Shown here: piece after piece, positions 27,224-36,760 of the stretch | How the letters are laid out: each line of letters begins with the position of its first letter | Numbering within the stretch: position 1 is the first letter of the stretch | Assembly: GCF_001586215.1 (NCBI RefSeq) | Contig: NZ_CP014634.1 | Span: forward strand, 1,798,001-1,862,000 | Direction of reading: 5' to 3' | DNA length: 64,000 nt | From: Corynebacterium simulans | Lineage (GTDB): Bacteria > Actinomycetota > Actinomycetes > Mycobacteriales > Mycobacteriaceae | Position numbers and translations under genes: made by a program | The notes under the pieces: generated by a model | Seen by the model: only the letters and a program-made list of their open reading frames with translations | The model's database searches: none | Told to the model about the DNA's origin: nothing

Positions 27224-27811
27224 GTGCACGACAAAAAAGATTTCAACGTCCCAGCAAATGCTTACGGCAAAGACGTCGAAGCCGTCCTCATTGGCGAGGA
27301 AGAGCTGCAAGCACGAATCCAGGAAATGGCGGATAACGTAGCCGCTAAATATAAGGACGCAGAGGAAGAACTCATCCTCGTTTGCGTGCTCAAGGGAGCC
27401 GTTTTCTTCATGACGGACTTCGCGCGCAAGCTGTCTATTCCTTCCCAGATGGAGTTCATGGCGGTTTCTTCCTACGGCAACGCCACCTCCTCTTCCGGCG
27501 TGGTCCGCATCTTGAAGGACCTTGACCGCGACATCGAAGGCCGCGACGTTCTCATCGTTGAGGACATCATCGACTCTGGCCTCACCCTGTCCTGGCTGAT
27601 CCGCAACCTCAAGGGCCGCAACCCGCGCTCCCTCGAGGTGGTCACCTTGCTGCGTAAGCCGGAGGTCATTCGTGCCGAGATCGATCTGTTCGATGTTGGA
27701 TTCGATATTCCGAACGAGTTCGTCATCGGCTACGGTCTCGACTACGCGGAGCGTTACCGCGACCTGCCTTACGTCGGCACCTTGCATCCAGACGTCTACA
27801 CCAACAAATAG
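27224..27811 (+). CDS. hpt: Hypoxanthine phosphoribosyltransferase
   Basis: A 195-aa purine-salvage enzyme that joins hypoxanthine or guanine to PRPP. The PRPP-binding loop [17 protein letters not shown] and the [15 protein letters not shown] segment are typical, as is the C-terminal [22 protein letters not shown] 27224 has AAAGGAG 7 bases upstream. It lies 12 bases after tilS and 26 before ftsH, the standard tilS-hpt-ftsH order. Confidence 0.97.
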   Translation: MHDKKDFNVPANAYGKDVEAVLIGEEELQARIQEMADNVAAKYKDAEEELILVCVLKGAVFFMTDFARKLSIPSQMEFMAVSSYGNATSSSGVVRILKDLDRDIEGRDVLIVEDIIDSGLTLSWLIRNLKGRNPRSLEVVTLLRKPEVIRAEIDLFDVGFDIPNEFVIGYGLDYAERYRDLPYVGTLHPDVYTNK

Positions 27812-27837
27812 GGATTACTAGGTACAAATAGGTACTA

Positions 27838-30180
27838 ATGAAAAACAAGAAACTCCTTCGCTACGGCGGAATCGCAGCGCTTGTACTCGTAGCGCTTTAT
27901 GCATTCACCTTCTTTACCAACGATGCACGCAACTACGTCCAGGTGGAGACATCCGTAGCGGTCAAGCAGCTGACGGACAAAAACGTCGCTGAGGCGCAAA
28001 TCGACGACCGCGAACAGCAGCTGCGCCTCAAGCTCAAAAAGCCAGTGACGGTGGAAGAGCGCGAGGGCGTCGAAGAAATCATCGCCAAGTACCCGGCCCG
28101 CGCCGGCGAACAGATCTTTAACTCTGTTAAGGACTCCGGCGCGGAGAAGTACCAGACCAAGGTCACCCAGGAATCTTTCCTGGGCTCGATGGTCAGCTTC
28201 CTGTTGCCGATGATCATCCTGTTCGCGTTCCTGTTCTGGTTCATGTCCCGCATGCAGCAAAACGGCGGCGGGATGTTCGGTATCGGCGGCTCCAAGGCCA
28301 AGGAGCTGACCAAGGACATGCCCACCAACACGTTCGAGGACGTGGCTGGTGCCGATGAAGCAGTGGACGAGCTGCAGGAAATCAAGGATTTCTTGGACGA
28401 GCCCGAGCGCTACCATGCCCTCGGCGCGAAGATTCCGCGCGGCGTGTTGCTCTACGGCCCTCCCGGCACAGGTAAGACGCTGCTGGCCCGCGCCGTTGCG
28501 GGCGAGGCGGGAGTTCCTTTCTTCTCCATCTCCGGCTCGGACTTCGTGGAGATGTTCGTCGGCGTGGGTGCTTCCCGCGTGCGCGACCTGTTTAAGCAGG
28601 CGAAGGAAAACAGCCCGTGCATCATCTTCGTCGACGAGATTGACGCCGTGGGCCGCCAGCGTGGCTCCGGCACCGGCGGCGGACATGACGAGCGCGAGCA
28701 GACCCTGAACCAGCTGCTGGTGGAAATGGACGGCTTCGGCGACCGCGAGGGCGTCATCCTCATCGCGGCCACCAACCGCCCAGACATCCTGGACCCGGCG
28801 CTGCTGCGCCCGGGCCGCTTCGACCGCCAGATTCCGGTTACTAACCCAGACCTGGCTGGCCGCGAGGAGATTCTGCGCGTCCACGCTAAGGACAAGCCTT
28901 TGGCCAAGGAAGTCGACGTCGCCCAGCTGGCCAAGCGCACCGCCGGTATGTCCGGCGCGGACCTGGCTAACGTCCTGAACGAGGCTGCACTTTTGACCGC
29001 CCGCATTGGCGGCAATGTGATTACTTATGACGCTCTCGAGGAGGCCACCGACCGCGTCGTCGGCGGTCCGCGCCGCCAAGGCAAGATCATCTCCGAGCAC
29101 GAGAAGAAGGTCACCGCGTACCACGAGGGCGGCCACACCTTGGCCGCTTGGGCGCTCAAGGACATTGAGCGCGTTTACAAGGTCACCATCTTGGCCCGTG
29201 GCCGCACCGGTGGCCACGCGATGACCTCGCAGGAAGACGACAAGGGCATGTACACCCGCGACGAGCTCTTCTCCCGCTTGGTCTTTGCCATGGGCGGCCG
29301 TGCTGCCGAGGAGCTCGTGTTCGGCGCGCCGACAACCGGCGCCTCCTCTGATATTGAAAACGCCACCAAGATCGCTCGTTCCATGCTGACCGAGTACGGC
29401 TTCTCCCCGGACCTTGGCACCGTGAAATACGGCAAGGAGCAGGGCGACCCATTCGGCTACGGCATGGGCGGCGGTTCCATCGAGTACTCCGAAGACGTGG
29501 CTACCCGCATCGACGAGCAGATGCGCTACTTGTTGGATCGCGCGCATCAGCAGGCCTACGACATCTTGGCGGAGCACCGCGACTACCTGGATAAGCTCGC
29601 GGAGATGCTGCTGGACAAGGAGACCCTCCGTCGCCCCGACCTGGAGGGCATCTTTGAGGGCATCGAGCCACGCGCGGCTTTCGACGTCTTCCCGAACGAG
29701 GACGATCGCTTCCCGCGCCAGGCTGGCCGCGAGCCAGTCAAGACTCCGGCCGAGTTGGCCAAGGAACGCGGCGAGGAGCTGCCACCGCGCATGACTTTGG
29801 TTGAGGCTTCCCGTGCGGCACGCGAGCGTCGCCTAGCAGGCCAGGACCCACAGCCCACCGGCGAGATTGGCTTCAACTTTGGCCAGCACGCGGGCGACAA
29901 GGTCGATAGCGAGAAAAACACTTTCTTCGCACCAGAAGAAAAACAAGCCGAAAAGCCGGCACAGCCTGCTCCGGCTCCCGAAACTCCCGCTGGCCAGGCC
30001 CCGAGCGACCGCCCGACCACCGAAATTCCCCGCGTCGGCAGCCGCCACGCCAAGCCGCAGCCTGACCGCGACCAGTGGTCCAGCTTCGGCGAGAACCAGC
30101 GTGCCAATAACCCGTACAACGCGCCTCGCTCTGGCAACCAGGGCCAGGCCAGTCCCTACAAGGATTCAGATGAGCAATAA
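27838..30180 (+). CDS. ftsH: ATP-dependent zinc metalloprotease FtsH
   Basis: A 780-aa membrane-anchored AAA+ protease that degrades misfolded membrane and regulatory proteins. Two N-terminal membrane segments ([15 protein letters not shown], then [15 protein letters not shown]) flank a small extracytoplasmic domain. Walker A GPPGTGKT is at 207-214, Walker B IIFVDEID follows, then the SRH GRFDRQI, and the zinc site HEGGH near 428-432. The C-terminal ~150 residues are a low-complexity Pro/Gln/Lys-rich tail, longer than in E. coli (644 aa) and usual in actinobacteria. The 3' end overlaps folE by 11 bases. Confidence 0.97.
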   Translation: MKNKKLLRYGGIAALVLVALYAFTFFTNDARNYVQVETSVAVKQLTDKNVAEAQIDDREQQLRLKLKKPVTVEEREGVEEIIAKYPARAGEQIFNSVKDSGAEKYQTKVTQESFLGSMVSFLLPMIILFAFLFWFMSRMQQNGGGMFGIGGSKAKELTKDMPTNTFEDVAGADEAVDELQEIKDFLDEPERYHALGAKIPRGVLLYGPPGTGKTLLARAVAGEAGVPFFSISGSDFVEMFVGVGASRVRDLFKQAKENSPCIIFVDEIDAVGRQRGSGTGGGHDEREQTLNQLLVEMDGFGDREGVILIAATNRPDILDPALLRPGRFDRQIPVTNPDLAGREEILRVHAKDKPLAKEVDVAQLAKRTAGMSGADLANVLNEAALLTARIGGNVITYDALEEATDRVVGGPRRQGKIISEHEKKVTAYHEGGHTLAAWALKDIERVYKVTILARGRTGGHAMTSQEDDKGMYTRDELFSRLVFAMGGRAAEELVFGAPTTGASSDIENATKIARSMLTEYGFSPDLGTVKYGKEQGDPFGYGMGGGSIEYSEDVATRIDEQMRYLLDRAHQQAYDILAEHRDYLDKLAEMLLDKETLRRPDLEGIFEGIEPRAAFDVFPNEDDRFPRQAGREPVKTPAELAKERGEELPPRMTLVEASRAARERRLAGQDPQPTGEIGFNFGQHAGDKVDSEKNTFFAPEEKQAEKPAQPAPAPETPAGQAPSDRPTTEIPRVGSRHAKPQPDRDQWSSFGENQRANNPYNAPRSGNQGQASPYKDSDEQ

Positions 30181-30760
30181 CATCCCCGCCAGGGGCGAAT
30201 TTGATCAGGCCCGCGCGGAGGCAGCGATCCGCGAGTTGCTCATCGCAGTAGGGGAGGACCCCGACCGCGAGGGCCTGCAGGAGACGCCAGCCCGAGTCGC
30301 GCGCGCTTACAAGGAAGTCTTCGCCGGCCTGCACGCGGACCCAACCGAGGTCCTGCACAAGACCTTCGCCGAGGAGCACCAAGAACTGGTCTTGGTGCGC
30401 GATATCCCGATTTACTCCACCTGCGAGCACCACCTGGTGCCTTTCTACGGCGTGGCGCACATCGGCTACATCCCGGGCCCAGACGGCCAGGTCACCGGCC
30501 TGTCCAAGCTAGCCCGCCTGGCCGATATGTACGCCAAGCGTCCGCAAGTCCAGGAGCGTCTGACCTCCCAGATTGCCGATGCCCTGGTGGAGGTCCTCCA
30601 CGCGCAATCTGTCATCGTGGTCATCGAATGCGAGCACCTGTGCATGGCCATGCGCGGCATCCGCAAGCCTGGCGCTACCACCACGACCTCGGCCGTCCGC
30701 GGCGGTTTCAAGTCCAATGCCGCTTCCCGCGCTGAGGTAATGAGCCTTATTAGGAGCTAG
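30170..30760 (+). CDS. folE: GTP cyclohydrolase I
   Basis: A 196-aa enzyme converting GTP to 7,8-dihydroneopterin triphosphate, the first step of tetrahydrofolate synthesis. Zinc and catalytic residues are in [12 protein letters not shown] and [15 protein letters not shown]. The start ATG 30170 ([13 protein letters not shown]) overlaps the end of ftsH. folP begins 2 bases after its stop, so folE-folP-folB-folK form one operon here. Confidence 0.97.
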   Translation: MSNNIPARGEFDQARAEAAIRELLIAVGEDPDREGLQETPARVARAYKEVFAGLHADPTEVLHKTFAEEHQELVLVRDIPIYSTCEHHLVPFYGVAHIGYIPGPDGQVTGLSKLARLADMYAKRPQVQERLTSQIADALVEVLHAQSVIVVIECEHLCMAMRGIRKPGATTTTSAVRGGFKSNAASRAEVMSLIRS

Positions 30761-30762
30761 AA

Positions 30763-31674
30763 ATGACTGTCAGTGACTTGACCGTCCCGGGCCGCACGCT
30801 GGTCATGGGAATCGTGAACGTCACCGAGGATTCTTTTTCTGACGGCGGGCGGTGGCTCAACATCGACGCCGCGATTGAGCACGCCCGCGAATTGGTCGCG
30901 GCGGGTGCAGACATCATCGATGTTGGCGGCGAATCCACCCGCCCCGGCGCAGTCCGCGTGGACGCGAAGGACGAGGAAAACCGCGTGGTTCCGGTCATCC
31001 GCGCGCTGCACGAGGAGGGCATCAAAACCTCCGTGGATACGATGCGTGCGTCGGTGGCGGCGGCGTCGGCAAGCGCGGGCGTGGACCTCATCAACGATGT
31101 CTCCGGCGGGCTTGCGGACCCTGACATGCTGGCCGTGATGGTCGATAGCGCGCTGCCCGTGTGTCTGATGCACTGGCGTACCGTACAGTTCGGCTCCGCC
31201 GCCGGCAGTGCGGACCATGGCGGCGATGTCGTGCGCGACGTGCACGAACGCCTAGCGCAGCTGAGCGACGCCGCCCTTGCAGCAGGCGTGCGCGCTGACA
31301 ACATCGTCCTGGATCCGGGCCTGGGCTTTGCCAAGACTCCGCAGGATAACTGGGCGTTATTGAAGGCACTGCCGAGCTTCCTTGAGGGCGAGTTTCCGAT
31401 TCTCGTGGGCGCTTCCCGCAAGCGCTTCCTCGCCGCCATCCGTGAGGACCGCGGCGCGGAAGCCTCGCCCGTGCTCGCCGATCCCGCCACCGCCGCTGTC
31501 ACCGCAATCTCCGCGCAAATGGGCGCGTGGGGCGTGCGCGTGCACGAGGTCGGCGTCTCCCGCGATGCCGTCGACGTCGCCGCCGCGTGGAACGCTGGCT
31601 TGGCCTATTCTGGCGGCGTAAACGCCACCCGCAGCTACACCAACGGCGCTGCGTCTAAGGAAGGAAACCGCTAA
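30763..31674 (+). CDS. folP: Dihydropteroate synthase
   Basis: A 303-aa TIM-barrel enzyme joining pABA to dihydropterin pyrophosphate, the target of sulfonamides. Signature motifs are present: MGIVNVTEDSFSDGG, DVGGESTRPGA, and GASRKRFLA. The product overlaps folB by one base (TAATG). The C-terminus (ATRSYTNGAASKEGNR) is a short unconserved tail. The full motif set suggests this is the functional copy rather than the inactive FolP2-type paralogue. Confidence 0.96.
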   Translation: MTVSDLTVPGRTLVMGIVNVTEDSFSDGGRWLNIDAAIEHARELVAAGADIIDVGGESTRPGAVRVDAKDEENRVVPVIRALHEEGIKTSVDTMRASVAAASASAGVDLINDVSGGLADPDMLAVMVDSALPVCLMHWRTVQFGSAAGSADHGGDVVRDVHERLAQLSDAALAAGVRADNIVLDPGLGFAKTPQDNWALLKALPSFLEGEFPILVGASRKRFLAAIREDRGAEASPVLADPATAAVTAISAQMGAWGVRVHEVGVSRDAVDVAAAWNAGLAYSGGVNATRSYTNGAASKEGNR

Positions 31675-32048
31675 TGGCAGACCGCATCGAACTGACCGGC
31701 CTGGAGTGCTTTGGCTACCACGGTGTCTTCGAAGAAGAAAAGCGCGAGGGTCAGCCCTTCCTGGTGGACATCACCTGCTGGACTGAGTTCCCAACCACAG
31801 ATGACCTTGCGAACACCGTAAGCTACGCCGAGCTTGCCGACGTCGCGGCGGACATCGTCGAGGGCCCGTCGCGCGATCTCATCGAGACCGTGGCCAACGA
31901 GGTGGCCGATACCGTGATGCAGCGTTATGACCTGCTGCATGCGGTCGAGGTGACCATTCATAAGCCGAAGGCGCCGATTCCGCGCACCTTCGCCGACGTC
32001 GCCGTCGTGGCGCGTCGCTCGCGAAAGAGCATGCGAGGAGGCAAGTGA
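31674..32048 (+). CDS. folB: Dihydroneopterin aldolase
   Basis: A 124-aa enzyme that cleaves dihydroneopterin to 6-hydroxymethyl-dihydropterin and glycolaldehyde. The motifs LECFGYHGVFEEEKREGQPF and a C-terminal VTIHKPKAPI lysine are conserved. It starts inside the folP stop and its own stop overlaps or abuts folK. Confidence 0.96.
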   Translation: MADRIELTGLECFGYHGVFEEEKREGQPFLVDITCWTEFPTTDDLANTVSYAELADVAADIVEGPSRDLIETVANEVADTVMQRYDLLHAVEVTIHKPKAPIPRTFADVAVVARRSRKSMRGGK

Positions 32049-32050
32049 CG

Positions 32051-32518
32051 ATGCGCGCGGTACTTTCGATTGGCTCCAACATGGATGACCGCCGCGCATT
32101 GCTGCAGACGGTCTTCGACGAGTTCGCCGCGGAAACCGTGGCAGCCTCGCCCATTTATTCCACCCCGCCGTGGGGTGTTACGGACCAGGACGAGTTCCTT
32201 AACGCGGTGCTCATCGTGGACGTAGAGGAGAGCCCATTGGAGTTGCTGCGCCGCGGCCAGGCCCTTGAGCAGGCCGCCGAGCGCGTCCGCGTGCGCCACT
32301 GGGGCCCGCGCACCCTGGACGTGGACATCGTGCAGGTAGAAGGCGTGACCTCTAGCGATCCGGAACTGACGCTTCCGCATCCTTATGCCCACGAGCGCGC
32401 CTTCGTGCTGGTGCCATGGCTGGCTGCGGACCCAGATGCGCGGCTTGGCGATACCCCGGTTGCAGACCTCATCGCTGCGCTCGACCCGGCCGAGGTAGAG
32501 CAGGTGAAGCTGGCATGA
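32051..32518 (+). CDS. folK: Hydroxymethyl-dihydropterin pyrophosphokinase
   Basis: A 155-aa kinase that pyrophosphorylates 6-hydroxymethyl-dihydropterin for FolP. Motifs: LSIGSNMDDR near the N-terminus, IYSTPPWGVTDQDEFLNAV, and HWGPRTLDVDIV with metal-binding aspartates. AGGAGG lies 9 bases before ATG 32051; GTG 32045, overlapping the folB stop, is only 3 bases from it and less likely. Its stop overlaps the next gene (ATGA). Confidence 0.95.
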   Translation: MRAVLSIGSNMDDRRALLQTVFDEFAAETVAASPIYSTPPWGVTDQDEFLNAVLIVDVEESPLELLRRGQALEQAAERVRVRHWGPRTLDVDIVQVEGVTSSDPELTLPHPYAHERAFVLVPWLAADPDARLGDTPVADLIAALDPAEVEQVKLA

Positions 32519-32979
32519 AGCGGACGTCGATAGGCTGGCTTGTCGGAGTAGGGCTCTTCGTTGCCGCTGCGGCTGCGATTTTGACCTCCCGCTTTTATGG
32601 CTCCATGCTGGCCATCCCGGCGACTGTCTCCATTTCCCTGTGGGCCGTGACGGCCGTGTGTGTCTTTTTGACGTGGAAGGTGCGCCAAGCCAAGAGCAAA
32701 GAACACGGTATTGGTCTAGATAACTCGCAGCTCAATCCCATGACCATCGCGCAGTTTCTGCTCGTGGGCAAAGCCTCGGCGTGGACCGGCGCCATCGTCG
32801 GCGGCGGCTACTTGGGCATGTTGGTCTATGTGCTTCCTCATGCGAATGAGCTGGTGGCCGCCGCTAGTGACCTTACGGGCGTGCTGACTTCCGCTCTCGG
32901 CGGCATCGCCATGGCAGTGGCTGGCGTGGTCTTGGAACGCCACTGCGAGGTGCCGCCCGACGCGCTGGGGCAGACTTAG
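32515..32979 (+). CDS. DUF3180 membrane protein
   Basis: A 154-aa protein with four hydrophobic segments (IGWLVGVGLFVAAAAAIL; MLAIPATVSISLWAVTAV; GAIVGGGYLGMLVYVLP; LTSALGGIAMAVAGVVL). It corresponds by position to the conserved membrane gene after folK in mycobacteria (Rv3605c family, DUF3180). Its function is unknown. Translation is coupled to folK through a four-base ATGA overlap. Confidence 0.88.
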   Translation: MKRTSIGWLVGVGLFVAAAAAILTSRFYGSMLAIPATVSISLWAVTAVCVFLTWKVRQAKSKEHGIGLDNSQLNPMTIAQFLLVGKASAWTGAIVGGGYLGMLVYVLPHANELVAAASDLTGVLTSALGGIAMAVAGVVLERHCEVPPDALGQT

Positions 32980-33016
32980 TGGGCTAATTAAAGGATCGGA
33001 CTGTAAATTGGTTTCC

Positions 33017-34048
33017 ATGACTGCTCCGACCCCTGAACCACAGCAATCCGCCCCCAAGAAAGCAGACGCCGGCTCGATTGGCCTTATTGCACTGGTGATT
33101 TTGGCCGTCATCGCCAGCTTGGTCATGCTCATTTCGGGCTCTGCTAGTGCTTTGAAACTGGCGCTCATCGCCGCATTGTGGGCGGCTGTCCTGGGCTTTT
33201 TCATGGTGGTGCGCTACCGCCGCGAGGCCGCGGAATCGGCCGCGCTGCTGGAATCTGAGCGCGCCCGCAAGGTCGAGCCAACCCAGGGCGATTCCGACAT
33301 TATGGAGGAAATTCGGCGGGAGCTGGCCTCCATCCGCGCCCAGATTGAGGAGCTGTCTGGCCGCGAGTTCACCTATGAGCCAGCCGCGCTGCACGCAGAG
33401 GCACGTCGCATCATGGAGCTTGAGGAAAAGACCCGCGAGCCAGAGGTCAACTTCACCCAGGCTTCCAAGGGTGCGCCAACTGCCGACGCCGTCGCCGGCC
33501 GCCTCGGCTCCCAGCCCAGCGCCCGCACCCCGCAGCACAACCCGCTGGATGACATCATCTCCCAAAAGGTCCAACAGCGCGTTCAGCAGCCGGCGCAGGC
33601 GCAGACCCAGCAGTCCCAGCAGGCGCAGCAGGCGCAGCACCAGGCCCAGGAGCGCGCCCGCCAGAACTTCGGCCGTCCGACCTTCCCAGCGCAGGGGCAG
33701 GCACAGCAGGCACAGCAGGCACAACAGCCGCAACGCCAGCAAGCGGTCTCCCAGCCGCAAGCTAAGCCGGCCTCCGCAAAGCCGAGCCAGCACTTCCCAG
33801 GCGGCCAGCCGCAGAAGTCCCCGGAGTCTACTTTCGACACCGCTTCTTTCCAGACCGTGCGCTGGGATGGCCAGCAGGGCCAGCAGGCACAGCCGCAGCC
33901 GCAGCAGGCAAGGGCGGCGCAGCACGCTAGCCATAAGCACCGCGCGCCGGAGCAGGAAGGATCCCGCGGCCGTCGCCGTAGCGACGAGGCACGCGAGGGC
34001 TCTGTCTCAGTGGCCGAGCTCATGGCCGCAATGAAAAAGAAGAAGTAA
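33017..34048 (+). CDS. Gln-rich membrane protein (DUF6779/Rv3604c-like)
   Basis: A 343-aa protein. Two membrane helices near the N-terminus (IALVILAVIASLVMLISG and ALIAALWAAVLGFFMVV) are followed by a coiled-coil segment (IMEEIRRELASIRAQIEELSG) and a cytoplasmic low-complexity Gln/Ala-rich region (about residues 190-300). A basic patch GRRRSDEAREG and a lysine tail end the protein. Position after DUF3180 matches mycobacterial Rv3604c. Role unknown. I use ATG 33017; TTG 33008 is possible. The next gene starts immediately at the stop (TAAATG). Confidence 0.82.
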   Translation: MTAPTPEPQQSAPKKADAGSIGLIALVILAVIASLVMLISGSASALKLALIAALWAAVLGFFMVVRYRREAAESAALLESERARKVEPTQGDSDIMEEIRRELASIRAQIEELSGREFTYEPAALHAEARRIMELEEKTREPEVNFTQASKGAPTADAVAGRLGSQPSARTPQHNPLDDIISQKVQQRVQQPAQAQTQQSQQAQQAQHQAQERARQNFGRPTFPAQGQAQQAQQAQQPQRQQAVSQPQAKPASAKPSQHFPGGQPQKSPESTFDTASFQTVRWDGQQGQQAQPQPQQARAAQHASHKHRAPEQEGSRGRRRSDEAREGSVSVAELMAAMKKKK

Positions 34049-34720
34049 ATGCGCGCACCGCGGATGCGCGTCGCGCTCTTCGGAAACTCGCAAGCCGGCC
34101 AGCTTCTCGCTGAGGAGATGCGCATGGTCGGCCACACCGTGGAGTCGCTCACAGAACTAACCGAGCTACAGGACTATCAAGCACTCATCATCGCGCTTGG
34201 CGATGCCCGCTTGGAGCAGGCCGTCGACATGCTCGAAACCTACGTGCACGACGGCCTCATCGTCTTTCACACTTGCCTTTCCCGCGGAGTGCAGGTGCTC
34301 GATCCCCTAGAGACTCGCGGCTGCGTCGTCGCCGCCATCGCGCCGTGTCATGCGCGCCGCTGGGCCACCACGACTATCGACGAGCTTGGCCAAACCATCG
34401 CCGAGCTGGTGTTGGGGGAGTTCCAAGCCAGCGGGGCGTCGCTAAGCGATAGCGAAAGGCCCGCGTTTGCCGCCCGCGTGTACTATGCCCAGATGATGAC
34501 CGAGCTGGCCGTGCGCGCGAACGAGGATGTATTCAGCGAGACTCTGGTCAAAAGCGCCGAGGCCCTCGAAGCGGCCGAAAGCGCCGAAATCATCGCGGCG
34601 TATCGAGGCATCACCGAGCCCGGAATGCGCCGCGCCTTCGTCGAAGCGGCCCGTCGATTCGGCGAGGTCTTTCGCCGCGAAGAACTAGAAATGTGGGCGC
34701 TACAGGAGGAGAACCGATGA
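34049..34720 (+). CDS. Rossmann-like protein of the panC cluster (Rv3603c type)
   Basis: A 223-aa protein with an N-terminal dinucleotide-fold start (MRVALFGNSQAGQLLAEEMR) and a helical C-terminal half (YYAQMMTELAVRANEDVFSE), resembling the DUF2520/6-phosphogluconate-dehydrogenase-like family found before panC in mycobacteria. The usual GxGxxG glycine motif is weak (GNSQAGQ). Substrate is unknown. It starts directly at the preceding stop and overlaps the panC-like gene by four bases, so it is likely tied to pantothenate metabolism or its control. Confidence 0.78.
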   Translation: MRAPRMRVALFGNSQAGQLLAEEMRMVGHTVESLTELTELQDYQALIIALGDARLEQAVDMLETYVHDGLIVFHTCLSRGVQVLDPLETRGCVVAAIAPCHARRWATTTIDELGQTIAELVLGEFQASGASLSDSERPAFAARVYYAQMMTELAVRANEDVFSETLVKSAEALEAAESAEIIAAYRGITEPGMRRAFVEAARRFGEVFRREELEMWALQEENR

Positions 34721-35484
34721 ACATCGTCGAGGACATCGAACGCATTCGCATGGTGGGCAGCGCCTACCGCAAGACCGGCCGCCGCGTGGTTCTGGTTCCC
34801 CTGGGTCGCGGCGTGCACGCGGGGCATCTGGCGCTGGTGCAGGCCGCCCGCCGGATTCGCGGCGCGGTGGTCGTCGTGGCGCTCACCGACCTGCAGGATG
34901 CGCAGCTGCTTGGCGAAGTCGACGTCGTCTGGCATGCGCCCCAAGCCCCCGAACGCACGCGGATCGTGCCGCAGTGGCATGGCATGGAGGACATTAGCGT
35001 TGAGCTAACGCGCATTATTGGTCTGATTGGTGCGCTTGCGCCAAGCGACGTCGTCATGGGCGAGAAGGATTACGAGCTGCTCGTCGCGACCCAGCAGGCG
35101 TGCACCGACCTGCACTTGGGCGTGCGTGTCCAGGGCGTGCCGGCGGTACGCATGGCTGATGGCGTGGTGATGAGCCTGCGCAATGCGGACGTGGCGCCGG
35201 AGGCTCGCGAGCAAGCTAGTGCGTTGTCGGCGGCGCTGACCGCGGGTGCCTATGCGGCCGAATCTGGTGCTGAGAAGGTACTTGAGGTAACGCGCGAGGT
35301 GCTGGCTGCTGCAGGTGTGGAACCGGAGTACTTGGAACTGCGCGGCCGTGACTTGGGCGAGCCGCCGGCTGAGGGCGACGCGCGCCTCTTTGTCGCGGCC
35401 ACACTCGGCGGGGTGCGGCTGATCGATAGCGTCGGCTTGCCATTGGGTATCGGTTTCCGCAATTTGGAGAACCAAGATAGCTAG
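34717..35484 (+). CDS. panC: Pantothenate synthetase-like protein
   Basis: A 255-aa member of the pantothenate:beta-alanine ligase fold. HAGH (in GVHAGHLALVQAA) is the nucleotidyl-transferase HxGH signature; MGEKDYELLVATQQ and SLRNADVAPEAREQA match PanC motifs. However the invariant PTMGALHEGH is changed to PLGRGVHAGH and SSRN to SLRN, so activity is uncertain and it may be a divergent PanC paralogue. It begins in an ATGA overlap with the Rossmann-like gene. panE follows 10 bases later, and no panD is present. Confidence 0.8.
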   Translation: MNIVEDIERIRMVGSAYRKTGRRVVLVPLGRGVHAGHLALVQAARRIRGAVVVVALTDLQDAQLLGEVDVVWHAPQAPERTRIVPQWHGMEDISVELTRIIGLIGALAPSDVVMGEKDYELLVATQQACTDLHLGVRVQGVPAVRMADGVVMSLRNADVAPEAREQASALSAALTAGAYAAESGAEKVLEVTREVLAAAGVEPEYLELRGRDLGEPPAEGDARLFVAATLGGVRLIDSVGLPLGIGFRNLENQDS

Positions 35485-35494
35485 TCTGGGATCC

Positions 35495-36409
35495 ATGAAG
35501 ATTGGATTTCTGGGCGCAGGCGCCATTGGCGGTTACTTTGGCGGCACTCTTTCGCAGGCAGGCCATGAGGTGGGCTACGTAGCCCGCGGCAAGACCCTTG
35601 AAGCCCTGCACTCGGGGCTCACGCTTATCGACGCCTCCGATAACGAAACCCTCATCCCCTCCCCACCGGCGGCGGAAACGTTTGCCGAGCTAATTGAGCA
35701 ATTGGGCGGACTCGACGTGGCGATTATCGCCACGAAAGCGCTGCCGGGGAATGACACTTTCGGCCCTGATCCGGAATCGCTCACGGGTATTCCCGTGGTG
35801 ACCACTCATAATTCGGTGGAGATTCCGTACTTGGCTGCAGCTCGTTTCGGTGAGGGAAATGTGCTGGCTGGTGTTGCTCGCGTCTTCGCGACCCGCCTAG
35901 GGCCGGCGAAGATTAAGCGCAACCCCGGTCCGTTGAGCTTGGCATTCGGCCCGATGGCGGGCTCGATTCCGGTGGGGCAGCAGTTGGCTGCTGCTTTGAA
36001 CGAAGCCGGCGCCCGGGGCAAATATCATGCGGAACCATTGGTCGATGTGTGGGCCAAGGCCATGTTCGTAACCACCACGGGCACTTTGGGCGCATTGGTT
36101 GATCGGTCGATTGGTTACCTCGTCGACGAAATCCCGGGGCAGTTGGAGGCCTTCATGCGCGAGGTCGAGATTGTCGCTCGAGCGTTGGACGTCGCGCTGC
36201 CGAATAACGTGGTGGAGCAGACGATGGGTTTCGCCCGCGAACAGTATCCGCAGGCCACGACATCAATGCAGCGTGATATCAAGGACCGTTTGCCCAACGA
36301 GCTCGATGCCCAGGTCGGCGCCATTCGCCGGATGGGCCAGCGCGCTGGAGTTGCGACCCCGCTCTTCGACTTTGCTCAGGACGTGTTGGAGGCCCAGCTC
36401 CGCAACTAG
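35495..36409 (+). CDS. panE: 2-Dehydropantoate 2-reductase (ketopantoate reductase)
   Basis: A 304-aa NADPH-dependent reductase making pantoate. The Rossmann glycine motif GAGAIGGYFGG opens the protein, THNSVE follows mid-domain, and the helical C-terminal domain carries the catalytic lysine segment DVWAKAMFVTTTGTL and the late RDIKDRLPNELD. It lies 10 bases after the panC-like gene, giving a small pantothenate unit at the end of the fol cluster. Corynebacteria can also use IlvC for this step, so the gene may be redundant. Confidence 0.9.
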   Translation: MKIGFLGAGAIGGYFGGTLSQAGHEVGYVARGKTLEALHSGLTLIDASDNETLIPSPPAAETFAELIEQLGGLDVAIIATKALPGNDTFGPDPESLTGIPVVTTHNSVEIPYLAAARFGEGNVLAGVARVFATRLGPAKIKRNPGPLSLAFGPMAGSIPVGQQLAAALNEAGARGKYHAEPLVDVWAKAMFVTTTGTLGALVDRSIGYLVDEIPGQLEAFMREVEIVARALDVALPNNVVEQTMGFAREQYPQATTSMQRDIKDRLPNELDAQVGAIRRMGQRAGVATPLFDFAQDVLEAQLRN

Positions 36410-36454
36410 CGCGCCCGCCCTCACTGAGCAAACACCCAGGCCTGGAACTGCACC

Positions 36455-36535
36455 CCTGGAAACCCAGACCTCCTGTTCGCGGTGCGCTGTCATTTTTCGC
36501 GCCCGGACCGCGACCTTGAGGTCTTGGTATCCAGG
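36455..36535. repeat. Imperfect inverted repeat with nested stem
   Basis: CCTGGAAACCCAGACCTC (36455-36472) pairs with GAGGTCTTGGTATCCAGG (36518-36535). Inside, GCGGT pairs with ACCGC. It could terminate panE or phoX transcripts. Confidence 0.55.
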
Positions 36536-36589
36536 ACTGGGTAAATGGAAAGTGGTGGAGCAGCGGCGAGGTAGTGCGCGCCACAAATA

Positions 36590-36708
36590 CAAATGGTGAG
36601 GTCACCCCGTAACCACTGAGGCCTGTGTTGACCAGAGTGATTATTGTTGGGTGACCTCACCATTTGGTCCTCACCATTTAGTTAGGCAGCAGCCAAATGG
36701 TGAGGTGG
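36590..36708. repeat. Four-copy motif CAAATGGTGAGGTCACC
   Basis: A perfect inverted pair, CAAATGGTGAGGTCACCC (36590-36607) and GGGTGACCTCACCATTTGG (36649-36667), is followed by a partial inverted copy (TCCTCACCATTTAG, 36668-36681) and a partial direct copy (CCAAATGGTGAGGTGG, 36693-36708). A degenerate TAGGCAGC-GCCAAA direct repeat follows. Confidence 0.7.
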
Positions 36709-36760
36709 TGGCCAAATGACTAGGCAGCGGCCAAAGGCGAGCGGCGAAAAGGAGAGCGAG

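Larger units (their letters stand above)
36410..36760. other. Repeat-rich gap between panE and phoX
   Basis: This 351-base gap separates two convergent genes and codes for nothing I can support. It holds a large imperfect inverted repeat (36455-36535) and a four-copy motif cluster (36590-36708). Confidence 0.6.

Noticed and set aside
27835..29577. 580-aa open frame antisense to ftsH
   Set aside because: It mirrors the codon bias of ftsH, lacks a start context and family resemblance, and lies wholly inside a strongly conserved gene.
33590..33920. CAG/GCAG-rich repetitive DNA
   Set aside because: It is coding low-complexity sequence for the Gln-rich tail of the membrane protein at 33017-34048, not an independent repeat array.
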